From assembly GCA_035578905.1 (NCBI GenBank), contig JAQJVL010002581.1, positions 26,996 to 90,995 on the forward strand: a stretch of DNA of 64,000 bases, given 5' to 3'. The notes under the pieces were generated by a model, which did no database searches, was not told the origin of the DNA, and worked only from the letters and a program-made list of their open reading frames with translations. Positions 25,939-36,284 of this stretch are shown one piece after another. The translations under genes were made by a program, and so were the position numbers. Positions within the stretch are counted from its first letter, which is position 1, and each line of letters opens with the position of its first letter. The DNA comes from Stictocephala bisonia. Lineage: Eukaryota > Arthropoda > Insecta > Hemiptera > Membracidae.

Positions 25939-26038
25939 NNNNNNNNNNNNNNNNNNNNNNNNNNNNNNNNNNNNNNNNNNNNNNNNNNNNNNNNNNNNNN
26001 NNNNNNNNNNNNNNNNNNNNNNNNNNNNNNNNNNNNNN
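25939..26038. other. Assembly gap of exactly 100 Ns
   Basis: A run of exactly 100 N is the usual placeholder for a join of unknown length. Left of it is polymerase sequence; right of it is the minisatellite that normally lies outside the element. Order and distance across this point should not be trusted. Confidence 0.95.
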
Positions 26039-26363
26039 GTGCAAGCGGTGGGCTCATGCTGTCTTAAATAAAAGTGCAAGCCTTGGACTGATGCTCTCTC
26101 AGATAAAAGCCGTGTGCTCATACTGTCTTAGATAATAGTGCAATCCGTGGGCTCATGCTCTCTAAGATAATAGTGTAAACCGTGGTTTCATGCTGCCTCC
26201 GATAATAGTGAAAGCCGTGGGCTCATGCTGTCCGAGATAAAAGTGCAAACGGTGGGCTCATGCTGTCTCAGATAAAAGTGAAATCCGTGGGCTCATGCTG
26301 TCTGAAATAAAAGTGCAAGCCTTGGACTGATGCTCTCTCAGATAAAAGCCGTGTGATCATACT
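26039..26363. repeat. Minisatellite block beside the second left terminus
   Basis: This is the same ~33-35-bp minisatellite as at 13,655-15,686. The last ~200 bp have the same unit order as the array left of 15,687, including the final GAAATAAAAGTGCAAGCC unit and CATACT at 26,358-26,363, with a few substitutions. It therefore looks like another copy or allele of the left insertion flank. Confidence 0.9.
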
Positions 26364-26574
26364 AGTAGGTAAAAACTAAGGGGGCGAGACCCACTTTTTT
26401 TTGGTTTTCCAAGATGGCGGCGGTCACGTGACCGGATCCAAGATGGCGACTGGAAGTGGATCCAAGATGGCCGCTGGAAACGGAAGCAGCGGTACCAACT
26501 TCCCGTGGGAATTTTCCCTCGCAAGATTTCCTTCCAAAATCCCAAATTTCCCTCACATTTCCCATACTACTCCC

Positions 26575-28616
26575 CAGATACCAGACTCGACAAATAGGTG
26601 TTGATCAATGTCAGTGAGTAGTTCAAGATGAATGTCTGTCATTTTTAGCATGGAATTCCATGCAAGTCCGGGGGCAGAGTAGACGTTACACGGGTCAATA
26701 CCGTAGTAAGTCATACTGGTAGTTCTAAAGTTTTCAAAAACGTCTGCAAGTAACAACACGTCTGTGAGTAAGTATAAGTCGTGGTACTCTTTCATTGAAG
26801 TCATACCAAAGGTGGTCCACACGGTCTGTGCATGTGTGTAGTCGTCGTCTGAAATAGGTGTTTGGGTCAGGTCATTGTAGAACTCCTTGGGAGGAAGTTC
26901 AGTATCGTTAAATTTTGATTGATCGGTCATGTAAGAATAGGGAAAGACGCCTTTGCGTAGAAGTAAGTCTGTGTTGGTCATACACTGTTGTAAAATTTTG
27001 AATTTGGAAGCCCCGTCAGTAATTAGGTTGGACACGAGTGTGTCCAAAGAAGCGTTAAGGAACTGTAAGGAATCCAGAAATCGTAATGACTCGAGGGTGA
27101 CTGAAATGTACCGTTCGCTTGTAGTAGCGATGCATGAGAGTTTTTCTTTTTTGAATTTACCTAACCCTTGAATAAGATGATGACAGTCATAACCTCGCAA
27201 GTTGTGGAAAACACCGGTATGTGATCAGGAACTTTATAATTTAAGTTACATGAATTGTGGGTGGGTCCTAAGAACTCAGCCGTTAAATGATTATGATTAG
27301 CTACTTTGTCTCCATCCAAATGTTTTTGACAAAGGTGACAGGTGGAGGCATTATTGAAGGTAATTTTGTCTTGTGGAGACATATTAATAGGAATGTTTTT
27401 ATGAATAATTGGTAAGAGCTCTTTAGACTCTGTAATCAAACAATTTAGAAAAGTATCAACAACATCGGGGCCGCTATAGACTTTAGGTTGCTTTATGGGT
27501 TTACCGTCACTGTCGATAATTACGTAGCAAAAGCCAGAAGGTACGTGATGGGCAGTGTTTGTAGTATGTGAAGTAGTAGGGTCATTAATTGTAGTAGGGA
27601 TGGGTACAACAAAGGACTCAAAGTCACAGTATATGGTGAAGGGGACTTTGTGACATAGAGTATAGTTTTTAAAATACATAAGTTTTTCGTCATCAGTCGG
27701 AAGTCTAGTCTTTTGTGCACCGTGTGGTGAGCACAAAGGTAAGTGGTTAGTAAGTCGTGATTGAGAAGAAAATCTGTGTAGGCAGCAGTCACAGTAGTAA
27801 TATGCATTTGAGCATTTAGTTGTGTGAGATAGCAGTCAAGACATATCGGTGATTAAACAGTAGTGAGTAGTAGTGTCAGTAGTTAGAAGTAACAGGTTTA
27901 CATGTTGAACTCTACATTTTTCTTTTGTTATTCTTAGGGGGTAAATTTCGTCTTTTTCAAAACCAAAGACGTTGACTGATATAGCGGGATTTAATTTTTC
28001 AAATTTATCGAGATCGGTAATTTTGACATGATAACTATTACCAGACATGTTAAATTCATCTTCACGTTTTCTGTAATAACTTACTCGTATATGTCGGTCA
28101 GGGTACAATTGGGCAAGTACAGAGTACAGGAAACATTAAATTTTTCATCGTTATTTTTTATATTTATAATTCCATGCATAGAGTTTGAGATTTTTTTAGG
28201 AGTGGGTATGTAAGAAGAAGCGTACAAAAGGGTTGAAGTTTAACAATAAACAGATCTAGGCGTAAAACATTTTCAATTGCCCACCCACTACCTTGACTTA
28301 CCCACTTACCCACGCTTTCTAAGATTTTGTCTGTAGCCTCGGAATACTGAATATCTAGAGAGTCGGAGGGTAGCAAAGGTCGAGTTTTTCCGTGAAAGAA
28401 AGGTATTGTTGAGATTTCTTCGTTATTTATAGTTTTAGTGAATTTAATTTGGACCGTGATGTACCATTTGACTCCCCCGAGCCTGAATAGGTGGTTCTTT
28501 ATTTCAGACATAATTTTGTTTTTATGTTCAGTCGGAACAGTAAGGAGATCGGAACCGTAAGTACCAAACCGACGGAAAATGGTTACAAGGTTGTGGTTTA
28601 TGGCAAAGGATTCCAT
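26575..28616 (-). pseudogene. pPolB, N-terminal part of right copy, broken
   Basis: On the minus strand from ATG 28,616 the N-terminal region reads further than in the left copy, through a GSGWAIENV motif (28,616-28,164). It then breaks in the Cys/His segment near 28,120. The exonuclease I region is intact here, with CHKVPFTIYCDFESF about 27,640, as is the Cys/His zinc-finger-like CHLCQK...NHLTAEF...HNSCNLNYK (about 27,210-27,350). Another break falls near 27,197, just before Exo II HNLRGYDCHHL. The reading then continues through Exo III to the junction at 26,575. One codon is missing near 26,883 relative to the other copies. These lesions differ from those of the left copy in the same stretch. 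Confidence 0.85.
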
Positions 28617-30534
28617 CTTTGGTAATTAAATTAAACGGTAAATTACAAACGTAAATTTACTTTACAAGACAAGCTTGGTAATATTGAAACAAATTCAAAA
28701 TACCACATAAAGATCAAAGGTAAAAATATTTATACTGTATATGGAACTTACTCTCGGTATATCACTTTTGAAATACTGTGCAGAGAACGGTGTCCAAAAT
28801 GTAAAAGAGTTAAAGTGTTTATGATGAGAATAATTGTATTTATTATCGAATAGGAGCAACGTGAACACACGTCTGATCAGTACGAGCGCAAGAGCAGAAG
28901 TGAGAAAGATTGAGAGTGTTGGTCGGTTAAGTAGGGATGGATGGGGGAGGGATGGGGAGGGGGGAGGGGGAAACCAATCAGAACGTAGCATTTGGGTCAC
29001 GCGCCTGTCCAGACATGAAAACCAGTCTGGTGCGTGGAGCGCTATACCCGAGTTTCGCAGCCGCTGTATGAGTCGTGCACCTGTCCAGACTTGAAACTCC
29101 GATTACGTCATCCTGTGTAGTACTGTTTTTCAAAATGAGAAGAAGGAATCATATACAATGTTACTTAAGTGTTTGATATTACTAAAAGACATTGTGCAAA
29201 TAAAAGACAACAAACGAGATGTAAAGCAATGATTGTGGTAATGGAAGTGGTTTCGATAAGAAAAGTGCGCGAGAACTAATGGACTGCCAGTGCGCCGAGC
29301 AGAGGCAATGAGATACGGTTTGTGAAGTGGTAGTGAATTAGTCCTTGAATGTCGCTATAGTAAAAAGGAAGGAATTTTTGAGGAAAGGAAGTGAGGGTAG
29401 GTGTTCTAGTTTCGTTATGTAGGGGGACTGATGGGTTCTGGATAGGAACGTGGATAGGAAGTGAGGTATTTGAGTCCACAGAATTGATAATGAAGGTGAC
29501 TGAAAGTAAGTAATGTAACCTAGGTAACATGTACACGCACGCAAAGGTAGCCGAATGTGGGCGAAAATAGGAAATTGTTAGTTGATAGTTAATGAAGGAA
29601 AATGTGAAGCTTGTGACCAATAACGGACCGATAAAGTCCGGCCACCAGTAGACCTTGTAAGTACAGTTAAAGTAATTTAGGTTGGATAGTCCGAAGATGG
29701 GTAGGCATGAGGGCTCTAGGGTAAGAGCGTACGAAGTTAAGTTAAGCTAGCGTATTAAGTTTAGAGGATGCCGGGTGTGTTTGATACGAAGGTATCCATA
29801 CGAAATTAACCGGAAGTAGATGGGAGAGGGGTAGCTGAAGGTAGTAGTCGATGGTAGTTGAAGGACTAAAAAGTTAACAGTGTATTAGGTAATATTTACT
29901 CCTTAATTTTTAAATAAAATGTGTATTGCGGGTTGCTTAGAGTGTTAAGTACGTACACAACCGTGATTAGATATTTTTAACGTAAGTATAGGTAGGTAAC
30001 GGGGTATGGTAAAGGAAGCCGTGGATGAGTGGGAGTACATGGAACATAGGTAAGTTAAGAGAGAAAGTTATATAAGAAAACTAGGTTAACAGTGTATTTA
30101 TTAAAAAGTTGAGAAAACTTAAATAAAAAATTAATTTAAATTAATAGGTAGGCTAACAGTACGTGTGAGAAAGATTACCTGTAAAGTAAGGAGGGAGGCA
30201 ACCAATCAGAGCGTGGCATTTGGGTGTGCGCCAGACCAGTAGCCGACGGGTGAAGAGCGTTCAAAGGTAGCCGACAGTCGCCGGAAGTACACGAAAGCTA
30301 TTTATATAGTACATATATAAAAGACCACCATCTTTTTGCATTTTATATAGTATAACATGGGAAAAGTTAGGACTGCATTTTATATAGTATAACAAGGGAA
30401 AGGATGCCATCTTTTTACATTTTATATAGTATAACGAGGGAATTTGAAGGAAATTTGAGAAGGGGAATTACCACCAGGGACTTCCCTTCCGAAGACGCAA
30501 TGTTTCCGAAAGGATGCGCTTAGTATTGCTACCA
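28617..30534 (-). other. Mirror of the left-arm leader region
   Basis: Reverse complement of 16,916-18,814 with scattered substitutions. Open frames minus 29,276-29,620 and minus 28,695-29,000 mirror those in the left arm but are not recognised. No credible gene. Confidence 0.6.
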
Positions 30535-31120
30535 GGTGCGCTGTGACATTTATTGTAGTGTATATATGAAATATTGCGTTTGTTATGGTGTATATATGAG
30601 TAGAGTAGCAAGTCCCCGTGCATGCACCAGCCGCGCACTGGTGTGGTCGCTAGGTGCGCTGCGATCGATCGGCATTGCTGCTTGGGGCGCTGCGATCGGG
30701 TCAAAAGCACGGCATTGCCACCAAGTGCATTGCGGTCGATCGGAATTGCCGCTAGGTGCGCTGTGGTCGCGTCAGCCATAATGCATTTGTTATAGTGTAT
30801 ATATGAAATATTACGTTTGTTATAGTGTATATATGAAGTATTGCGTTTGTTATGGTGTATATTGCCACAGAGTAGCAAGTCCCTGCGCATGTACCACCCG
30901 CGCACCGGTGTGGTCACTAGGTGTGTTGCGATCGATCGGCATTGCTGCTTGGGGCGCTGCGATCGGGTCAAAAGCACGGCATTGCCACCAGGTGCGCTGC
31001 GGTCGATCAGAATTGCCGCTAGGTGCGCTGTGACATTTGTTATAGTGTATGTATGAAATAATACATTTGTTATAGTGTATATATGAGTAGAGTACCAAGT
31101 CCCTGCGCATGCGCGCCGGA
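30535..31120. repeat. ~222-bp subterminal tandem repeat, right arm
   Basis: Mirror of 16,090-16,915 and shorter by roughly one unit. It carries the same GCGATCGATCGGCATTGC and CATATATGAG-type strings. The length difference shows that the arms have diverged in copy number. Confidence 0.8.
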
Positions 31121-31269
31121 CCAGCAGCCGACGCGTGCATCGTAGGCTAAGAGGTATAGGTATTTTTGTATTTTATAATAATACATATAATACATACCTA
31201 TAAGCGTACGAAGGTAGCCGACGGTAATGATCGAAGTTTAAAAGTTCATTTATTATAGTACATATATAA

Positions 31270-31589
31270 AAGGCCGCCATCTTTTTACATTTTATATAGT
31301 ATAACGGGGAAAAGGTTAGGAATGTATTTTTATAGTATAACAAGGGAAATGCCGCCATCTTGAAAAAAGTGCATTTTATATAGTATGATGTAGAAAATGT
31401 GAGAGACATTTGGGATTTTTGAGGGAAATTTTGTGAGGGAAAATTCCCATGGGGGTTGGTACCACTGCTTCCGTTTCCAGCGGCCAACTTGGTTCCACTT
31501 CCGGTCGCCATCTTGGATCTGGTCACATGACCGCCGCCATCTTGGAAAACCAAAAAAAGTGGGTCTGGCTCCCTTAGTTTTTACCTACT
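31270..31589 (-). promoter_or_regulatory. Right terminal block with YY1-like and E-box-like motifs
   Basis: Mirror of 15,687-16,000. GCCGCCATCTTG occurs at about 31,352 and 31,533 and CGCCATCTTGG at about 31,505. The palindrome is altered here to GTCACATGAC. It ends in CTTAGTTTTTACCTACT. Confidence 0.45.
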
Positions 31590-32102
31590 CATACTGTCTT
31601 AGATAATAGGGCAATCCGTGGGCTCATGCTCTCTAAGATAATAGTGTAAACCGTGGTTTCATGCTGCCTCCGATAATAGTGAAAGCCGTGGGCTCATGCT
31701 GTCCGAGATAAAAGTGCAAGCGGTGGGCTCATGCTGTCTCAGATAAAAGTGCAAGCCGTGGGCTCATGCTATCTCAAGTAATAGTGTAAGCTGTGAGCTC
31801 ATGCTCTCTAAGATAATAGTGTAAACCGTGGTTTCATGCTGTCTCAGATAAAACTGTAATCCGTGGGCTCATGCTATCTCAAGTAATAGTGTAAGCTGTG
31901 AGCTCACGCTCTCTAAGATAATAGTGTAAACCGTGGTTTCATGCTGTCTCAGATAAAACTGTAATCCGTGGGCTCATGCTATCTCAAGTAATAGTGTAAG
32001 CTGTGAGCTCACGCTCTCTAAGATAATAGTGTAAACCGTGGTTTCATGATGTCTCAGATAAAAGTGCAAGCCGTGGGCTCATGCTGTCTCAGATAATAGT
32101 CA
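31590..32102. repeat. Minisatellite resumes; right target-site duplication at 31,590-31,595
   Basis: The array begins with CATACTGTCTTAGATAATAG, continuing the unit interrupted at 15,686, and runs with three near-identical ~118-bp groups (31,795-32,050) until about 32,102. The first six bases are the right copy of the CATACT duplication. Confidence 0.93.
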
Positions 32103-32901
32103 AGCTGGTTGTAGACTTTAAGAGGTGTACTCAAGGTTTCCTCTTGTTCAGCTCACCTACATCGTTATTAATTTGCTATTTGTTTTGCTGCCATTGCCAT
32201 AATTTAAATAACTGACTTATTTAAAATCAGTTTTACTTTTGATTAAAAGTACCATTCCACAACTTCACAATTTGAAAAATGTTCTAACGTTGTTAACAAA
32301 CACTTCCGTAGCTATAACAAGTAATATAATATAGGTAATTAATAACTCAAGTCTCTGAAAACCTATTTTATACTCTTTTTAGAGTCTGTTTGAACTATTA
32401 TAATAAATATTTAATATTACAGATTCAAACTAAATTATGTGTAGAACTGATAGTCTGAGAGAGCTTCTTCCACATTTCCACTCCACCGTGAACGTGCTGC
32501 AAGGTGCAGTCAAGTCTCTAATTTAACTTATTAATTCACACGGACTGCTGGACTATTAAGCTTCAGTTCACTCTCATCATAAGTTGTGATTCCTGTACAA
32601 AATGATGGATGGTTTTCCTTAAATATGTGTTTTTACATATTGTATATTTGTGTGACGTTGAAAACAAATATTATTAAAATAGTTTGCAGAATAACATATC
32701 GTTAGTTTTGTGTGTTTTTATTTAATTTAAATTTAAAAAATACACATTTCTACATTTATTATGTTTAAATTATCACAAATTAAATACGAGTATTACAATT
32801 ATTTGTTATATTCACTTATTTAATTTTCTAATTACAACATTAAAACGAACGATTGTAACTTATCCAATCTATGATAAAATTCTGCAGTACAAAGAAGAAA
32901 T
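32103..32901. other. No recognised feature
   Basis: AT-rich DNA with stops in all frames. No repeats or domains were recognised. Confidence 0.6.
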
Positions 32902-33335
32902 ATTTACTTATTTATTTATTTATTTTCATGCTTTAATACAGCTTTACACCCAATTACATTAAAGCAGTTAAAGACATAAACTATTATTAATACATAGTGG
33001 GATTTATATAGCCATAACACAAATGTTCAAATACAAAACTTTCCAATATCTCTAAAAGTACAATTAACAATAACACTCAAAAAGGAACATCCATATGACA
33101 ATAAACATAATTGAGTTTTAAATAATAAGTTCACTTATAAAGAAATATAAATACTCTAACATATAAATAACAAATCATGCCAACAATAAAAGACAAAAAA
33201 TATACATATATATATGACATAAACTATGAATAATTAACTAGGATAAAATATTACATAATCAACGAACATAAATTAAATGAGAGCAACAGTAACTATAAAA
33301 AGCAATAATAATGGTACAATAATACGAAAATAACT

Positions 33336-36235
33336 TTAAAATGCTGTTTCTCGTTTTGGAAATAATTTACATTTCTTTTTGAAAATGCCAGCCTTATCAT
33401 GGATAATGTCAATATTCTCTCCACCAGAAAGCATTAGGTTGTAATCCCTCATCATCCAAAGAAGAGGCGAGGACGCATGCACAACCTTACGAACGTGTGG
33501 CAAGTCAAATAGAAGCCTATTTCTGCTGTTTAAAGCAAGGATCCTAAAAGAGAGAATCTCCAGGTTGACAGCGTCATCTACCCGTGCCTGGACCAGGCCA
33601 TGCAGAAACATCTGCCCCATCACATCCCTCCTCAGGCGTAGACTTTCAAACAAAACAGACTCAATAATTAACTGTATGGATCCAAATAATTATAAACATT
33701 GAAGCACTTGAAATAAAGATATCTTAATTGTTTGGAAGAGTAAAGAGTTTCTAATCCTTTAATTTTAAAAATTAAGTATCGTTATGTTTTTGTACAGGTA
33801 TGGAGGTCTTAATCGTTAATTTTTTTTTTTCATGCGGCCCCCATAATTGGTTCTTGGTCTGTTGGGGTCACAGTTGTTTTTCACAGGTTTTATTATGTAT
33901 GTTTTCTTTTGTTTGTTTTGGTTTTTGAATATATCTGTTTGAATATAAATAAATCTTATGTTTAATAATTTAGCCTATATCTGGTTGTATTTAAACTTTA
34001 TTATATATTATTGTATTATAACCAAGAATGAATTATAATTTGGAGTACTTTATTTAGCGCTTAAGTTATAATTGTGTTTCTTCAGTTATTTTTTTTTAAT
34101 TTTATTTTATTTTTTTATTTTTCATAAAATGTGCCTTTTTATTGTGATTAATAATTTTGCCTGTGAAACTAAACTATACCTGTGAAAAAAATAAATACAT
34201 ATGTAAGTATTATTATTATTAAAAATCTTTTTGCATTCTTTCAATTGAATCGTTTTGAAATGAATGAATGGAATTCCATATTATAACAGCACTTTCCAGT
34301 TTTGCCTTATACAAAAATATTGGCGTCGTTATAATTTGAAAATGTACACCTTGTCTGATAATAAACCCCATCATTCTGCTTGCGGATGATATAAAATTAC
34401 TTACGTGGATATCAAATGACAAATTACAATCCATATTTAACTGCAGATCTTTAGTTGATTTTACTCTGCAAATTAAATGTCCATTTGAATAGTAGTTGCT
34501 TTTAATGCAATTTTCTGGTCAACTGAAGGTCATAGTATGATATTTCGATAGATTTAATTTCATTTTATTGTCTTACCCCATTTATAAATGCTATTACGAT
34601 CTTCTTGAAGTCTCTCAGCATCATGGTAGTCTGTTATGTAGTGAAATAACTTCAAGTCATCTGCAAATAATAATGGCTTCGAGTGGACCACATGTATGCA
34701 CAAGTCATTAATCATGATCGTGAACAAACACGGTCCTAAGTTCGATCCTTGGGGACTCCTGATTGGACAGTAAATTTTTCTGATAAATGTCCTTTATGAA
34801 ACACATACTGCTTCATATTTATTAAATAATACCTAAAAAAAAAGTAGATCAAGCTATCTGATAACCCATAATGATGCAATTTCCTAAGTAAAATTGATTA
34901 ATCCACTTTATCATATGGACCAGGTCATGGAATATAGCATCCGTCTGGGCGTTTCTATTCAAACCCGAGGAGTTGTAATGAGTGAAGGATAGTTAATTTG
35001 TGTTGTTCAAACCCATGTTGATTAGGATAAAGTTGGTTCTTAAAATGCTTAAATACTAGTTTCTGGATAACACTTGCCGGAACAGACAAAACAGCCACCG
35101 GTCTATAATTTTCAATCTGAGATTCTTTTCCACTGTTAAAAATTTGGCGTTACTTTATAAATTTTCCATTTTTCTGGAAAACACAAGGGTTTAAACTTAA
35201 ATTAAATATAATAGTAAGTGGTTTCGACAATATATCAACATACCCCTTAGTTAAATATTGCGGTAATAAGTCTGGACCTGCAGTAGCTTTTAACTTTAGT
35301 TTTTTAATTGCAACGGACACATCACTCTCAGAGACCTGGCCCAGAGACAGGCAAGGCACGCCTACACCAGAGGGATCAGCCATTGCCATCTCTGCCGTAG
35401 GCTCTTCAGTGTATCTATTATACACAGAAACAAAATAATGTTCAAAAGCTTGAACAATATCTTTGCCATTGGTAAGCTGATTCCCACAGCTAATAAATTA
35501 TTCTTAACAGATTTTTTGCTTCTTGCAAAACACCAAAACTTATTACTATCTGAATATATATAAGTTATATAATTTTATTTTCTAAATTAAAATATTCCCT
35601 ATATTCAACTCTAATTTCTTTCTTAACCAGTGACCTCAATTGTTTAAATGTATCTAAATCCTCATTTCGACTATATTTTTTGATTTTACGTCGATGCCTT
35701 TCCTTTAATTTAATGTTTAAAATAATTGATTTTGTAAATAAACATGGGTATTTGGGCTGTTTACACTTCTTTTTAGGATATATTAAATCAAGAACTTTGT
35801 AAATATTTTTATAAAATAAATCCACAGCTTCATTTACATTTGAAATAGAACTTAGGCAATCCCAGTCTATTTCAGCTAAGTTACAACAAAGCTGGATGAA
35901 GTTGGCCCTATCAAAAGAATAGGCTGGCGCTTCATTCAACTTTGGCCTACACAATAAAGGAACGCAGGGAACAATCCCCACCTCTATCACCGGATGATAA
36001 GAGTCCTCACAAACCATATTATCAATATTTCTAATCACTAAATCCAATGTTTTATTCTGGTAATTACAACAGTATTCTTAAGAGTATAGTTCTGTTCATT
36101 TAAAAATGTTAATAATTCATTGCATAGTTTATCACCATTATACAAGTTGTACTTAGGCCCATGTATCTGCAAATTAAAATCTCCAACAATCAGTACACTA
36201 CAGTTATTCTTTAAATTACTTGATATAGACTTTCA
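33336..36235 (-). pseudogene. Non-LTR ORF2: endonuclease and reverse transcriptase, broken
   Basis: The polyprotein nicks DNA and copies its RNA at the nick. Visible on the minus strand are: the endonuclease GDFN motif (CSVLIVGDFNLQIHGP, about 36,160-36,205); the SYHPVIE catalytic His region (about 35,985); a basic linker (35,565-36,047); RT entry SDVSVAIKKLKLKATAGPD (about 35,270-35,325); QGSNLGPCLF and the catalytic FADD (34,656-34,667); thumb-like LDSK/DCNLSFDIHVSNFISSASR (34,340-34,434); and the C-terminal tail ESLRLRRDVMGQMFLHGL (about 33,595-33,650). Several frameshifts and stops (for example 34,740-35,150 and 35,430-35,560) plus the insertion make it non-functional. Confidence 0.85.
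33725..34212. other. ~490-bp interruption of the reverse transcriptase
   Basis: The coding sequence stops at RMQKDF (34,219) and resumes at LRYLYFK (about 33,715). In between is non-coding DNA rich in T, ending on the plus strand in AATAAATACATATG and (ATT)n. It could be the 3' end of another retrotransposon inserted in plus orientation. Both junctions show TTAA, but no terminal inverted repeat was recognised. Confidence 0.5.
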
Positions 36236-36284
36236 TAAAACATTTGATATGTTACAATAATTCAGAATGCTGTCAGCGACTGTA

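Larger units (their letters stand above)
15687..31589. mobile_element. Palindromic Maverick/Polinton-like element with a pPolB in each arm
   Basis: This 15.9-kb element has arms that are reverse complements over their whole length: 15,687-23,046 and 23,347-31,589. The right arm contains about 1 kb of redundant sequence around an N gap. The ends are 5'-AGTAGGTAAAAACTAAG and its complement, with a 6-bp CATACT duplication. From the tip inward each arm has a GC-richer terminal block, a ~222-bp tandem block, ~1.9 kb of unrecognised DNA, a broken pPolB reading towards the centre, and a ~760-bp inner segment. Duplication length, AG terminus, size and polymerase fit Maverick/Polinton elements. Known Polintons have terminal repeats of hundreds of bases and carry integrase and capsid genes, none of which is visible here. 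Palindrome and ends are seen directly; family placement is inference. Confidence 0.8.
26364..31589. mobile_element. 5.2-kb deletion derivative of the palindromic element
   Basis: The left end AGTAGGTAAAAACTAAG is preceded by CATACT and the right end at 31,589 is followed by CATACT, so this segment is by itself a correctly flanked element. It has only about 212 bp of left terminal sequence (to about 26,575, with AAGATGGCGGC and GTCACGTGAC). This is joined at CCCATACTACT/CCCCAGATACC to the interior of a minus-strand polymerase, after which it continues to the right end. It is either a separate non-autonomous copy or an allele of 15,687-31,589 concatenated by the assembler. Confidence 0.7.
32902..36240 (-). 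mobile_element. 5'-truncated non-LTR retrotransposon (jockey/CR1-type)
   Basis: Read on the minus strand, it begins inside the endonuclease domain near 36,235, passes through linker and reverse transcriptase, and ends in a 3' region with an (AAAT)n tail (plus-strand TTTATTTATTTATT at about 32,902-32,930). 5' truncation and a simple-repeat 3' tail are typical of this class. A ~490-bp segment at 33,725-34,212 interrupts it. Confidence 0.85.

Noticed and set aside
25201..26135. Frames that read through the N gap
   Set aside because: They join polymerase or minisatellite codons across unknown bases and are artefacts of translating N.
15687..31589. Ordinary full-length Polinton or an intact viral genome
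   Set aside because: No integrase, capsid, protease or ATPase frame was seen, both polymerase copies are broken, and the arms are duplicates of one another.
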